From M3007 sp040383605 (GTDB taxonomy: Bacteria; Bacteroidota; Bacteroidia; Chitinophagales; Saprospiraceae): a stretch of DNA of 10,419 nucleotides. The stretch spans positions 1 through 10,419 of the forward strand of contig JBEIDF010000131.1 in NCBI GenBank assembly GCA_040383605.1. The letters are read 5' to 3'. A model generated the notes under the pieces. The model made no database searches. It was not told the DNA's origin and saw nothing but the letters and a program-made list of their open reading frames with translations. Shown piece by piece: positions 1 through 8,264 of the stretch; position 1 is the first letter of the stretch; every line of letters begins with the position of its first letter. The position numbers were made by a program, and so were the translations under genes.

Positions 1-434
1 CCTATCCAACGATCCGCGTGCCAGGCAGATTGCGTGCAGATAAGTTGCACGTTTAATTTATCGGCAAACGGCTGGAGCCAAATATCAATGGAAGCCGATA
101 CGATCGAGACAACGGCGCCGGACAGTTGGAGTTCGCGCAATTTGCGCAGAATCTCCGGATTATAGTATTCCGGGCCGAGTTTACTGCAAAAAATCGCGAC
201 TTCCTGTTCCCATTCCTGGCGACTTTTTCGCCGCAGATGGGTTTTCAGCAGCGCCTCCTTCGCAGCGTCATGCGACAGGCGGCCCTGGAGCAAAAGTGCC
301 ATGCAGCGCAAGAGTGTTTCCGGCGCGCCTTTTATTGCCCCGGATACCCCTACCATCTGGCGGAGGAATACAATTAGCGAATCGTACCGCGTAATCGTAC
401 CGTCAAAATCAAACAAAGCCAGCGTTTTGCTCAT
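1..434 (-). CDS. HAD-superfamily subfamily IB phosphatase (partial, C-terminus beyond left edge)
   Basis: This is a soluble phosphohydrolase of the HAD-IB group (SerB/PgpC-like fold); the substrate cannot be told from sequence. Read from the ATG at 434, 144 codons are visible before the edge. Motif I is FDFDGTIT at residues 8-15: Asp9 is the expected nucleophile and Asp11 the general acid. A helical cap region spans about residues 18-95. Motif II is SIVSAS at 110-115 with Ser113 the likely conserved Ser, followed by WLQPF, typical of this subfamily. The motif III lysine and the motif IV acidic residues should lie off the window, so the gene is cut by the edge and not visibly broken. It starts 5 bases after the stop of the membrane protein gene and is surely co-transcribed with it. 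There is no clear ribosome binding site. Family assignment is firm, substrate unknown. Confidence 0.88.
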   Translation of the reverse strand, partial: MSKTLALFDFDGTITRYDSLIVFLRQMVGVSGAIKGAPETLLRCMALLLQGRLSHDAAKEALLKTHLRRKSRQEWEQEVAIFCSKLGPEYYNPEILRKLRELQLSGAVVSIVSASIDIWLQPFADKLNVQLICTQSAWHADRWI

Positions 435-439
435 ACTTT

Positions 440-2035
440 TTAATCGCCCAAATAAATCACCCAAAAATGCGGCGTTTCTTCGAGAATGCGGCCTTTCCGA
501 ACAATTTCCTGTGTAAATTTCATTTGCGCGTCCGTTGATAACCGGTTTGCATAGCTTTTTTCGACAAACCACACTGGCCGGATTTGCTTTGCGACTGCCT
601 CCACTTTATCACGCGCGCGCGCCATTTCTCGTTCCACCACCCAGTCAAGGGGCAAAGGCGGCGGAGTTTTGCAAAGAAAATTTGCCTGGGGAAAAGACGG
701 GAGAGTTTTAAAAACCGGATATTTCGCACCCAATTGCTTCAAATCCGCATACAAATTCCAATGCGCCGGACTTGTATAAATCCCACAAAGTCGAGGAAAC
801 AAGGCGCCCAGCGGGGCAGTCATCTCGTTGCGCCGACCATCGCGATACACGAATTCATAAGAAAACCGGAACAGTCCCAGCAAGCCAATCAAAATGCCTA
901 TATTAACCCAGGGAAGCAGGCGCGTGCCTGTTGCTCCCGGAAAAACATCCGCCCATAAACGCTCGGAAATCTGCGCCACCGCCCAAACTAGCGGAACCGC
1001 AAACAAAACAGGCAAATTGTAACCCCAACTAATCGCCGCAGACCACGCAATAAACAACAAGGCCGCCGGAAACCGAAGCGCCTGCCAGGACAGCCGACCT
1101 CTCCCCCACTCCGCCAACAAGTAAGCGGCAGCCAGCCAACATAAAAACCGCAGCTGTGCAAATGGCAGCGTAAACTCCTGTCGCACATAGATCGCCCACC
1201 CGTATGTGCCTGCCAACCAACTCAGCGCCAATATCCAGCACCAGAACGCAATACTCGACCTGACTGCCTTGGCACGCGCATAAAATTTGCTCGCGACAGG
1301 AAGCAGAAGCAGCGCGGCAGGCACAACCGTCACCGGATTTAACCTGAAATAATCCGTCAACCCGTGCCGTATCAACTGACCGCCAGAGGCAGCACCGGCC
1401 GTCTGTTGCCAAAAATCCGACCAGGCGCCACCAGCCATCAGTACGCCGGCAGCAGTTAACAGCGCAAACGCAAAACCCAAGGCGGCATACCCGGCACGCC
1501 GGCGCGATTCGCCGTATAACAACAGCGGCGCCAGCGCCAACAATGGATAAAACGACTGCTTACACAACAGCGCCGCAGCCAAGGCCGCACCGGCCAGGGC
1601 ATCCATACCCCGCCGTTGCCGAAACCAACACCAAACCGCAAGCGCCGCCCACAAAATGCCGTCCACCGTATGCCAAGCCGCCGCCGGATAACAATGGACA
1701 GATACTATAAACCCGGCAATCGCCAGAATTCCCCGTTCCCGCCCCACCGTCAACACCGATGCGCCCAACCAGGAATACAAACCCACTTTGAAATAAAAAA
1801 AACAACGCTCCGCCAACACCGCCCAATCGTCCGGCACCAACTGCATCTCCAGGTACCGCATCCAGACTGGCAGCGGCGGCCGAACATACACGACGTCCCG
1901 GTATAATACTTTTCCGTTCTCCAACTGCCACGCCAAGGCTGTCAAAAAACCGCCATCGGTCTCATTGACGCCATAAGGCGCGTAGTACAGCGCATAAGCG
2001 CAAATAATTAGCAAAAATAGAATACGATACCACAT
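440..2035 (-). CDS. Polytopic membrane protein, probable GT-C-fold (PMT/ArnT-like, GT39-type) glycosyltransferase
   Basis: From the ATG at 2035 the protein has 531 residues. About ten or more hydrophobic segments fill residues 3-395, starting with ILFLLIICAYALYY right at the N-terminus. A hydrophilic tail of about 130 residues follows, probably periplasmic. The first outer loop carries NETDGG (24-29), where an acidic residue sits in the position of the metal/donor-binding acid of GT-C enzymes, and VRPPLP (51-56), a common motif of PMT_2-type proteins. Such enzymes move a sugar from a polyprenyl-phosphate donor to a lipid or protein outside the inner membrane; donor and acceptor are unknown here. 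The open frame extends upstream to an ATG at 2122, but that start would collide with metH (2121), and the extension is basic and encoded by the inverted repeat, so I prefer 2035. The HAD phosphatase follows after 5 bases. The fold is likely; the enzymatic role is inferred. Confidence 0.72.
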   Translation of the reverse strand: MWYRILFLLIICAYALYYAPYGVNETDGGFLTALAWQLENGKVLYRDVVYVRPPLPVWMRYLEMQLVPDDWAVLAERCFFYFKVGLYSWLGASVLTVGRERGILAIAGFIVSVHCYPAAAWHTVDGILWAALAVWCWFRQRRGMDALAGAALAAALLCKQSFYPLLALAPLLLYGESRRRAGYAALGFAFALLTAAGVLMAGGAWSDFWQQTAGAASGGQLIRHGLTDYFRLNPVTVVPAALLLLPVASKFYARAKAVRSSIAFWCWILALSWLAGTYGWAIYVRQEFTLPFAQLRFLCWLAAAYLLAEWGRGRLSWQALRFPAALLFIAWSAAISWGYNLPVLFAVPLVWAVAQISERLWADVFPGATGTRLLPWVNIGILIGLLGLFRFSYEFVYRDGRRNEMTAPLGALFPRLCGIYTSPAHWNLYADLKQLGAKYPVFKTLPSFPQANFLCKTPPPLPLDWVVEREMARARDKVEAVAKQIRPVWFVEKSYANRLSTDAQMKFTQEIVRKGRILEETPHFWVIYLGD

Positions 2036-2044
2036 CCGGAACGG

Positions 2045-2111
2045 AATTGGGCGTAAAATTGGATATTTTCGGGCAATTTGCCCGCGAATACTTTTAACTT
2101 TACGCCCAATT
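2045..2111. promoter_or_regulatory. Nested inverted repeat in the divergent metH / membrane-protein promoter region
   Basis: The arms aattgggcgtaaa (2045-2057) and tttacgcccaatt (2099-2111) are perfect 13-base inverse complements separated by 41 bases. Between them, nearly centred, is the 15-base palindrome cgggcaatttgcccg (2070-2084), flanked by a further complementary tatt/aata pair (2064-2067, 2087-2090). With the membrane protein starting at 2035 and metH at 2121, exactly 9 bases separate each start codon from the nearest arm. This could be paired operator sites for a dimeric regulator serving both promoters, or structure in the two leaders. A TACTTTTA stretch (2089-2096) resembles the Bacteroidota -7 box for metH, but no matching -33 box is evident. 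The repeat is certain; its function is inferred. Confidence 0.6.
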
Positions 2112-2120
2112 AAAACATAC

Positions 2121-5100
2121 ATGCCAAGCACGCCCGATTCTATCCTCAAAAACCTGCGCCGAGCCGCCGCCGAACGTATTTTGCTTATTGATGGCGCTAT
2201 GGGCACTATGATCCAACGCTATGGACTGCGCGAGGAGGATTTTCGCGGGACGCTTTTTCGCGATTTCCATCTCGATTTGCAGGGTAACAACGACCTGCTC
2301 TGCCTCACCCGCCCGGATATCATCGAAGAAATTCACCGGGCCTATCTCGAAGCCGGCGCGGATATCATTGAGACCAATACCTTCAATTCCACCTCAATCT
2401 CTCAGGCGGATTACGATACGGGCGACTGGGTGTATGAACTGAATGTCGCAGCGGCAAAATTAGCCCGGGCGGCGGCAGACGACTACACCCGGCAAAACCC
2501 AGGTAAGCCCCGCTTTGTCGCCGGCGCTATCGGGCCGCTGAACAAAACTTTGTCGCTCTCGCCCGACGTCAATAACCCCGGCTATCGGGCCGTCCACTTT
2601 GATGAAGTAAAGGACTCGTATGCTGAACAAATACGGGGACTGCTAGATGGCGGCGCGCAATTACTCCTGGTTGAAACCATTTTTGATACGCTGAATGCGA
2701 AGGCGGCCATTTTTGCTATCGAAGAGGCCTTCCAAGCGCGCAACTACCGCCTGCCGGTGATGATCTCCGGCACGATAACCGACGCCTCCGGCCGCACCTT
2801 GAGCGGTCAAACCGTCGAGGCGTTTTATATCTCCGTCCGCCATGCACGCCCCTTCTCGATCGGGCTGAACTGCGCGCTCGGCGCCGAAGAAATGCGTCCG
2901 CACCTCGAGGCGCTCGCCGCGATCGCGCCGGAATGCCTGATCAGCGCGTACCCCAATGCCGGCCTGCCCAATGAATTTGGACAATACGACCAGACGCCGC
3001 ATGAAATGTGCGGCCTGATCGAAGGCTTCGCCCGCGGCGGATTCGTCAATATCGTCGGCGGGTGTTGCGGAACGACCCCGGAACATATCCGCCATATCGC
3101 CGCGCATATCAGCGGGATCTCGCCCCGGCAAACAAAACAGGCGCTGCAGTATCCGATGTACAGCGGGATGGAACCCTTGATCATCCGGCCGGATACCAAC
3201 TTCGTCAATATCGGAGAGCGAACCAATGTAACGGGATCAAAAAAATTCGCCGAGCTTATCAGGGCCGACGATTACCCGGAGGCGCTCAGCGTGGCGCGCC
3301 AACAAGTGGAGGGCGGCGCACAAGTGATTGACATAAATATGGATGAGGGCCTGCTCGATTCCGAGGCAGCCATGCAGCGCTTCCTCCTGCTGCTGGCTGC
3401 AGAGCCGGATATCGCCAAACTCCCCGTGATGGTGGACTCCTCCAAGTTTTCCGTACTGGAGGCAGGCCTGAAATGCCTGCAGGGAAAAAGCATCGTGAAC
3501 TCCATTTCGCTCAAAGAGGGCGAAACGGCTTTCCTCCAGCAAGCCGCGCTGTGCCGCCGATACGGCGCAGCCGTAGTCGTCATGGCCTTCGATGAAGCAG
3601 GGCAGGCCGAAACCATCGAACGAAAAGTCGGTATCTGCCAAAGAGCCTACCGCCTGCTCACCGAAAAAATTGGCTTCGATCCGCAGGACATCATTTTTGA
3701 CCCCAACATATTTGCTGTCGCTACCGGTATCGAGGAGCACAACCGATTTGCCATTAATTATATCGAAGCAACGCGCCGGATTAAGGTAACCTGCCCCGGC
3801 GCCCTCGTCAGCGGTGGTGTCAGCAACCTGTCGTTTTCTTTCCGTGGAAATAACAAGGTGCGCGAGGCCATGCACGCCGCGTTCCTCTACCACGCCATCC
3901 AAGCCGGCATGGACATGGGAATCGTGAACGCCGGGATGATTGAGGTGTATGAAGCCATCGAACCGGCGCTGTTGCAAAAAATTGAAGACGTACTGTTCGA
4001 CCGGCATCCCGGCGCCACGGAAGCGCTGGTGCAATTTGCCGAGCAATTGAAAGATAAAAGCGGCCGCATCCAAACCGAAGACCTGAGCTGGCGGGATGCC
4101 AGCGTAGAAGAACGCCTCCGGCACGCGCTGGTCAAAGGTATAGATAAATTCGTAGAAACCGATGTGGAAGAGGCCCGTCAGGGCTATGCCGAACCGCTCC
4201 AAGTGATTGAAGGCCCGCTCATGGACGGTATGAACCACGTGGGTGATCTCTTCGGCGCCGGCAAAATGTTCCTCCCCCAGGTTGTGAAAAGCGCCCGCGT
4301 AATGAAAAAAGCGGTAGCGTACCTGACGCCTTTTATCGAAGCGGCAAAAGCCGGCGCTAAACAAAAACCCAAAGGCGCTATCCTGCTTGCCACCGTAAAA
4401 GGCGACGTGCACGATATCGGCAAGAACATTGTCGGCGTGGTGCTCGGCTGCAATAATTACCGGATCGTGGATTTGGGTGTGATGGTTCCGGCAGATAAAA
4501 TTCTCCAAGCCGCCCGCGAACACCAGGTAGATATCATCGGCCTCTCCGGTCTCATCACCCCCTCCCTGGATGAAATGACGCACGTGGCCCGCGAAATGCA
4601 GCGGCAAAATTTCAAATTGCCGCTGCTTATCGGCGGCGCTACCACTTCCCGTACCCATACCGCCGTAAAAATTGAACCGGAATACCATAATGCGCCGGTC
4701 GTGCACGTGCTGGACGCCAGCCGGAGCGTAGCGGTAGTCGGTGCGCTGCTCACCGAAAACGAGACCGAAAAAACGAAATTCATCGAAAACGTCCAATCCG
4801 ACTACGCACAAATCCGCGCCATACGCGCCGGAAAACAATCCGCTAAAGAATTTTTGAGCCTGGCGCAAGCCCGCGCAAATAAATTCCGGATCAACTGGTC
4901 GGCATATCAGCCGCCGGCGCCCGCAACCGAAGGCCTGCAAATCTTTATGGAGTACCCGCTCGACGAGCTGACGGCCTATATTGACTGGACGCCCTTTTTC
5001 CAAAGCTGGCAACTCGCCGGTAAATTTCCCGATATACTCACCGATGCCATCGTAGGCGAAGAAGCTACCCAGCTCTATCAGGACGCCCAGATCATGCTCC

Positions 5101-5819
5101 GCAAAATCGTGCAGGAAAAATGGCTGACCGCCCGGGCCGTCGTCGGTATATTCCCCGCCAACAGCACCGAGGACGACGACGTCCTTGTTTATGCCGATTC
5201 AACCCGCGCCCACCCGATCGCGCGCCTCCACCACCTTCGGCAGCAGGTAAAAAAAGCGGCCGGACAGCCCAATCTGTGCCTGGCAGATTTTCTGGCCCCG
5301 GAAGGCCAAGGGCGGGATTACCTCGGCGCCTTCGCCGTAACAGCCGGCATCGGCATTGAAGAACGGGTGCGCGCTTTTGAAGCCGCCCACGACGATTACC
5401 ACGCCATCCTGCTCAAAGCGCTGGCCGACCGCCTTGCGGAGGCGCTGGCAGAACGCATGCATGAAAGGACGCGCCGCGAATGGTGGGGCTACGCCCAAAA
5501 GGAATCCTGCACGCCGGAGGATCTGATTCAGGAAAAATACCAGGGCATCCGCCCGGCGCCGGGATATCCGGCCTGCCCGGAACACAGCGAAAAAATGACG
5601 CTTTGGGAACTGCTTTCGCCCGATCAACTTGGTATCACCCTCACCGAAAATTACGCAATGTACCCCGCGGCCTCCGTCAGCGGCTGGTATTTTGCACACC
5701 CCGACGCCAAATACTTCGGCGTCACCCGCATAGGCCAAGACCAGCTTGCCGATTATGCCCGTCGGAAAATGCTCGATCTCGCGGATGCCGAACGTTTGCT
5801 AGCGCCGGTATTAGACTGA
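2121..5819 (+). CDS. metH: Cobalamin-dependent methionine synthase (5-methyltetrahydrofolate-homocysteine methyltransferase)
   Basis: This cytosolic enzyme makes methionine from homocysteine, using methyl-tetrahydrofolate through methylcobalamin. The 1232 residues match the usual length (E. coli about 1227), and all modules are present in order. The homocysteine domain is about 15-335, with zinc ligands Cys251 and the Cys315-Cys316 pair in VGGCCGTTPEH. The folate (pterin-binding) domain is about 355-620. The helical cap domain is about 645-740. The B12-binding domain is about 750-880, with the cobalt-ligand His764 in GDVHDIG. The reactivation domain is about 900-1232, with the AdoMet motif RPAPGYP at 1144-1150. 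The ATG at 2121 gives an N-terminus that aligns with known MetH (AERILLIDGAMGTMIQ at 17-32); no other start upstream of that motif is sensible. There is no clear ribosome binding site and no metF or other methionine gene next to it. The AdoMet reactivation domain implies a flavodoxin-type electron donor encoded elsewhere. Confidence 0.98.
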   Translation: MPSTPDSILKNLRRAAAERILLIDGAMGTMIQRYGLREEDFRGTLFRDFHLDLQGNNDLLCLTRPDIIEEIHRAYLEAGADIIETNTFNSTSISQADYDTGDWVYELNVAAAKLARAAADDYTRQNPGKPRFVAGAIGPLNKTLSLSPDVNNPGYRAVHFDEVKDSYAEQIRGLLDGGAQLLLVETIFDTLNAKAAIFAIEEAFQARNYRLPVMISGTITDASGRTLSGQTVEAFYISVRHARPFSIGLNCALGAEEMRPHLEALAAIAPECLISAYPNAGLPNEFGQYDQTPHEMCGLIEGFARGGFVNIVGGCCGTTPEHIRHIAAHISGISPRQTKQALQYPMYSGMEPLIIRPDTNFVNIGERTNVTGSKKFAELIRADDYPEALSVARQQVEGGAQVIDINMDEGLLDSEAAMQRFLLLLAAEPDIAKLPVMVDSSKFSVLEAGLKCLQGKSIVNSISLKEGETAFLQQAALCRRYGAAVVVMAFDEAGQAETIERKVGICQRAYRLLTEKIGFDPQDIIFDPNIFAVATGIEEHNRFAINYIEATRRIKVTCPGALVSGGVSNLSFSFRGNNKVREAMHAAFLYHAIQAGMDMGIVNAGMIEVYEAIEPALLQKIEDVLFDRHPGATEALVQFAEQLKDKSGRIQTEDLSWRDASVEERLRHALVKGIDKFVETDVEEARQGYAEPLQVIEGPLMDGMNHVGDLFGAGKMFLPQVVKSARVMKKAVAYLTPFIEAAKAGAKQKPKGAILLATVKGDVHDIGKNIVGVVLGCNNYRIVDLGVMVPADKILQAAREHQVDIIGLSGLITPSLDEMTHVAREMQRQNFKLPLLIGGATTSRTHTAVKIEPEYHNAPVVHVLDASRSVAVVGALLTENETEKTKFIENVQSDYAQIRAIRAGKQSAKEFLSLAQARANKFRINWSAYQPPAPATEGLQIFMEYPLDELTAYIDWTPFFQSWQLAGKFPDILTDAIVGEEATQLYQDAQIMLRKIVQEKWLTARAVVGIFPANSTEDDDVLVYADSTRAHPIARLHHLRQQVKKAAGQPNLCLADFLAPEGQGRDYLGAFAVTAGIGIEERVRAFEAAHDDYHAILLKALADRLAEALAERMHERTRREWWGYAQKESCTPEDLIQEKYQGIRPAPGYPACPEHSEKMTLWELLSPDQLGITLTENYAMYPAASVSGWYFAHPDAKYFGVTRIGQDQLADYARRKMLDLADAERLLAPVLD

Positions 5820-5965
5820 TTGCACCAGGCGTTTGCCCGCTGTTTAGCTGAACTCAAACAAGCAGAAAGGCAGCCTGGGTGTTAAAAATCGGCAAAAAGA
5901 GCGCACTTTTCCTGCAAAATGACGGTCTAATCATCCCGACGCTGAAAATTCAGGCCGGGCGATTT

Positions 5966-5973
5966 TACCTTTG
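5966..5973 (+). promoter_or_regulatory. Bacteroidota-type -7 box (TACCTTTG), candidate promoter
   Basis: TACCTTTG fits the Bacteroidota housekeeping -7 consensus TAnnTTTG at every fixed position. I find no TTG/TTTG -33 element at the expected distance upstream. A match by chance in a 400-base interval is not rare. If used, it would give the operon a leader of roughly 250 bases. Confidence 0.25.
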
Positions 5974-6193
5974 TAGCGAGCGCGGATGCGGACGGTTTTC
6001 TGCTAAAACAAAAAAACAAGGAATGTTTTTACACGGTAGAAAATTCGAAACGCAGGCGCGCGTGCTGTGTTGCCTGTGAGCCGCCTTTGCGACTTATCAG
6101 TAGCGAAGCTTTTAGTTTTTAGGGTATTTTCTCGCCGCGTTTTAAATCTCCGACTCGTTTCTTATTTACGATCGGTTAAAGCGGCCGAAATTG

Positions 6194-6201
6194 TACCTTC
6201 G
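6194..6201 (+). promoter_or_regulatory. Second -7-like box (TACCTTCG) just upstream of the dehydrogenase gene
   Basis: TACCTTCG differs from TAnnTTTG at one fixed base and lies 26 bases before the ATG at 6228. Transcription would start about 20 bases from the gene, a typical distance. A -33 element is not clear; the nearest T-rich stretch is TTTA at 6165-6168, slightly too far upstream. Confidence 0.25.
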
Positions 6202-6227
6202 TTTTTAAAAAATCACCACCATCGCAC

Positions 6228-7520
6228 ATGTTTGCCGAGTTTTGCACAAAAGAAAAAAGCATCGCCGTGATCGGGCTCGGGTACGTAGGCCTGCCCCTCG
6301 CCCTGGAACTTGCAAGGCATTTTAGGGTAATCGGCTTCGACATCAAAAGCGAGCGGGTGGCTTTAATGAAACAACAGAAAGACCCCTCGCGGGAGTTGCC
6401 ACCTTCGGCGTTCGAAGGATGCGATATTCAGTTTACCGATCAGTCCGCGGATATCCGGTCCGCTTCCTTGTTTATCATCGCCGTTCCGACCGATGTGGAT
6501 CGGCAAAAGAACCCAGATTTAAACCCGCTCCTGCGCGCTTCCGAATTTGTCGGAAAAGCCCTGAAACCGGGCGATTGCGTAGTGTATGAAAGCACGGTTT
6601 ATCCCGGTTGCACGGAGGAAGACTGCGTGCCAGTACTGGAGGCCGGCAGCGGCCTGAAATTTGGAACCGATTTTTCCGTGGGATACTCCCCGGAACGCAT
6701 CTCGCCCGGAGATCAAGCACACGCTGTACGGCATGTTGTCAAAATTGTGGCGGCCTCCGACGCGCAAACGCTCGATTTGCTGGCGCAGGTGTACGGCGCA
6801 TTTATTCAGGCCGGAATATACAAGGCGCCGACTATCCAGGTCGCAGAAGCGGCAAAAGTGATCGAAAACACCCAGCGCGACTTGAATATTTCCCTGATGA
6901 ACGAGCTGGCGATTATTTTCGATCGCATGGGGATTGATACCCAGGAGGTCATCCAAGCAGCCGGAACCAAATGGAATTTCCTGAAATTTTATCCCGGCCT
7001 GGTAGGCGGACACTGCATTGCGGTAGATCCCTATTACTTGCTGTACAAAGCCAAAAAAACCGGCTACGATCCACAGGTCATCCTGAGCGGTCGGCGCATA
7101 AACGACGGCATGCCGGCGTTTATCGCTAAAAAACTCGTCCAAACGCTCATCGCAACCGGAAAAAACCCCGCCCAATGTCGCGTGCTCATCATGGGAATCA
7201 CCTTCAAAGAAAATGTCTCGGATATCCGAAACTCAAAAGTCGTAGATCTGGTGCGCGAACTCGGCGACTACTCCGTGCAAGTGCACGTACACGACCCGCT
7301 GGCTAATCCGAATGAACTGGCACACGATCACCACATCACGCTCGTTGACAACTTGTCTGGCGGTTACGATGCGGTAGTGCTGGCCGTTGCACACCGTGCC
7401 TACCAAAGTAAAGACAAGGCCTTTTTTCTTCAAATAATGAAGGAAAAACCTATTCTATTCGACATAAAAGGGATCACAAACTTGAAAAATGATCCGGATA
7501 TCATTTACTGGCGCTTGTGA
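6228..7520 (+). CDS. tviB: Nucleotide sugar 6-dehydrogenase, TviB/WbpO type (UDP-N-acetylhexosamine to uronic acid)
   Basis: This cytosolic NAD-dependent enzyme oxidises C6 of a UDP-N-acetylhexosamine twice, giving a UDP-HexNAc uronic acid for capsule or exopolysaccharide. The 430 residues are the usual length. The N-terminal Rossmann domain has GLGYVG at 16-21 and the ribose-binding acid Asp38. AVPTDVD (85-91) and YESTVYPGCTEE (120-131) are family signatures. In the central domain, Lys210 and Asn214 lie in EAAKVIEN, and the catalytic Cys263 lies in GGHCI. A C-terminal UDP-binding domain begins near 315 (GITFKENVSDIRNSK at 323-337). The motif GTKWNFLKFYPGLVGGHC is typical of the TviB/WbpO branch, so UDP-GlcNAc or UDP-GalNAc is a better guess than UDP-glucose; the exact sugar is inferred. 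It is the first gene of the operon, and the phosphatase starts 3 bases after its stop. The ATG at 6228 leaves only 11 residues before the first beta strand. Confidence 0.94.
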   Translation: MFAEFCTKEKSIAVIGLGYVGLPLALELARHFRVIGFDIKSERVALMKQQKDPSRELPPSAFEGCDIQFTDQSADIRSASLFIIAVPTDVDRQKNPDLNPLLRASEFVGKALKPGDCVVYESTVYPGCTEEDCVPVLEAGSGLKFGTDFSVGYSPERISPGDQAHAVRHVVKIVAASDAQTLDLLAQVYGAFIQAGIYKAPTIQVAEAAKVIENTQRDLNISLMNELAIIFDRMGIDTQEVIQAAGTKWNFLKFYPGLVGGHCIAVDPYYLLYKAKKTGYDPQVILSGRRINDGMPAFIAKKLVQTLIATGKNPAQCRVLIMGITFKENVSDIRNSKVVDLVRELGDYSVQVHVHDPLANPNELAHDHHITLVDNLSGGYDAVVLAVAHRAYQSKDKAFFLQIMKEKPILFDIKGITNLKNDPDIIYWRL

Positions 7521-7523
7521 TGT

Positions 7524-8264
7524 ATGTTTGGCGCGTTTAATAAAAGAGCGCCGGCCGATTTTGGCATCCTCCGCGCGGATATGCACGCGCACATCGTACC
7601 CGGCGTGGACGATGGCGCGCAAACGCTGGAGGAAAGCCTTGTTTTGTTGAAAGCGCTGCAAAATATGGGCTTTACCCATGTGTTCGGCACGCCGCATATT
7701 TCCCCGGATTTATACCCGAACTCCCGGGACAATCTCCTGCCGGCCGCCGCGCGTGTATTGGAGCACCTTCAGATCCGGGATATCCAGCTCCAGGTTGGCC
7801 TTGCGGCAGAATATTACCTGGACGAGCACTTTGAAGCGCTCCTGCACAACCAGGCGCTGCTCACGCTGCCCGGAAATTATGCGCTCTTCGAAATGTCCTG
7901 CTTTTTCGCCTGGCCCGGCCTGACCCGTACATTGTTCGAAATGATCGTCAAGGAATACCGGCCGATTTTGGCGCACCCGGAACGGTATCCCTATTTTCAG
8001 GGAAAACACTTCTGCCTGTTGGAGGAACTACACCACCGAGGCTGCTTTTTTCAGGTGAATCTCTTGTCTTTTCACGGCGCTTACGGCCGGGAATCCCGCC
8101 AGTGCGCCTTCCAATTGCTCGAGGCCGGGTTAATTGACTTTCTCGGCACCGATGCGCACAACCTGCAATCTTTGTCGGCCCTGGAAGCGTTCCGCCGATC
8201 CCGACCCTGTCACCGGTTATTGGAAAAGTACGAATTTAAAAACAGAACCTTAGCGCATGTCTAA
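7524..8264 (+). CDS. cpsB: CpsB/YwqE-type PHP-family protein-tyrosine phosphatase
   Basis: This is a metal-dependent tyrosine phosphatase of the PHP superfamily, as in CpsB of streptococci and YwqE of Bacillus, which remove phosphate from the capsule tyrosine kinase. Its 246 residues are normal length. Expected metal ligands are visible: His21 and His23 in DMHAHIVPGVDDG (19-31), His58 in GTPH, Glu96 in AAEYYLDEHF (94-103), His151 in AHPERY, and Asp210 and His212 in GTDAH. There is no signal peptide, so it is cytosolic. The ATG at 7524 is 3 bases after the dehydrogenase stop; an ATG at 7520 overlapping that stop runs into a stop codon at once. Its likely partner is the Wzc-like protein two genes downstream. 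The stop codon TAA lies inside a large inverted repeat, but the protein end (near KNRTL, 239-243) appears to be at about the natural family end, so the enzyme is probably intact. Confidence 0.93.
   Translation: MFGAFNKRAPADFGILRADMHAHIVPGVDDGAQTLEESLVLLKALQNMGFTHVFGTPHISPDLYPNSRDNLLPAAARVLEHLQIRDIQLQVGLAAEYYLDEHFEALLHNQALLTLPGNYALFEMSCFFAWPGLTRTLFEMIVKEYRPILAHPERYPYFQGKHFCLLEELHHRGCFFQVNLLSFHGAYGRESRQCAFQLLEAGLIDFLGTDAHNLQSLSALEAFRRSRPCHRLLEKYEFKNRTLAHV

Larger units (their letters stand above)
5820..6227 (+). other. Non-coding interval between metH and the polysaccharide operon; probable terminator and long leader
   Basis: I see no convincing gene in these 408 bases; the small open frames have no recognisable motifs and one overlaps the next gene's start. 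Just after metH, caccaggc (5823-5830) can pair with gcctgggtg (5873-5881, one bulge), and gtttg (5831-5835) with caaac (5855-5859). This is a possible long stem, but only a short A-rich stretch follows, so it is not a canonical terminator. Further on, gcaggc (6052-6057) can pair with gcctgt (6072-6077). Base composition shifts to T-rich runs from about 6090 to 6220. Two promoter-like boxes are listed separately. The interval probably holds the end of the metH transcript and the promoter and leader of the operon. Confidence 0.5.

Noticed and set aside
2036..2120. SAM or cobalamin riboswitch upstream of metH
   Set aside because: The gap is only 85 bases, too short for a cobalamin riboswitch or SAM-I, and I do not see the SAM-II core; the symmetric palindromes fit DNA operators better.
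2120..2206. Upstream extension of the membrane protein to an ATG at 2122 or 2206
   Set aside because: Both would overlap the metH start head-to-head and leave no promoter space, and the added residues precede the first membrane helix without resembling a domain. The 2122 start cannot be fully excluded.
3237..5012. 591-residue open frame antisense to metH
   Set aside because: It lies wholly within metH, whose domains and catalytic residues are intact. The frame stays open because of GC-rich codon bias, and the translation shows no recognisable domain or motif.
5895..5910. aaaag/ctttt stem after metH as intrinsic terminator
   Set aside because: The stem is only five mostly A-T pairs with no T tract; it is too weak to call.
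5879..6079. 66-residue open frame with a GTG start after metH
   Set aside because: It has no motif, no ribosome binding site and an unusual start, and its Lys/Arg/Cys-rich composition looks like translated non-coding DNA.
6067..6270. 67-residue open frame overlapping the dehydrogenase start
   Set aside because: It overlaps the well-supported dehydrogenase gene in another frame and has no recognisable domain.
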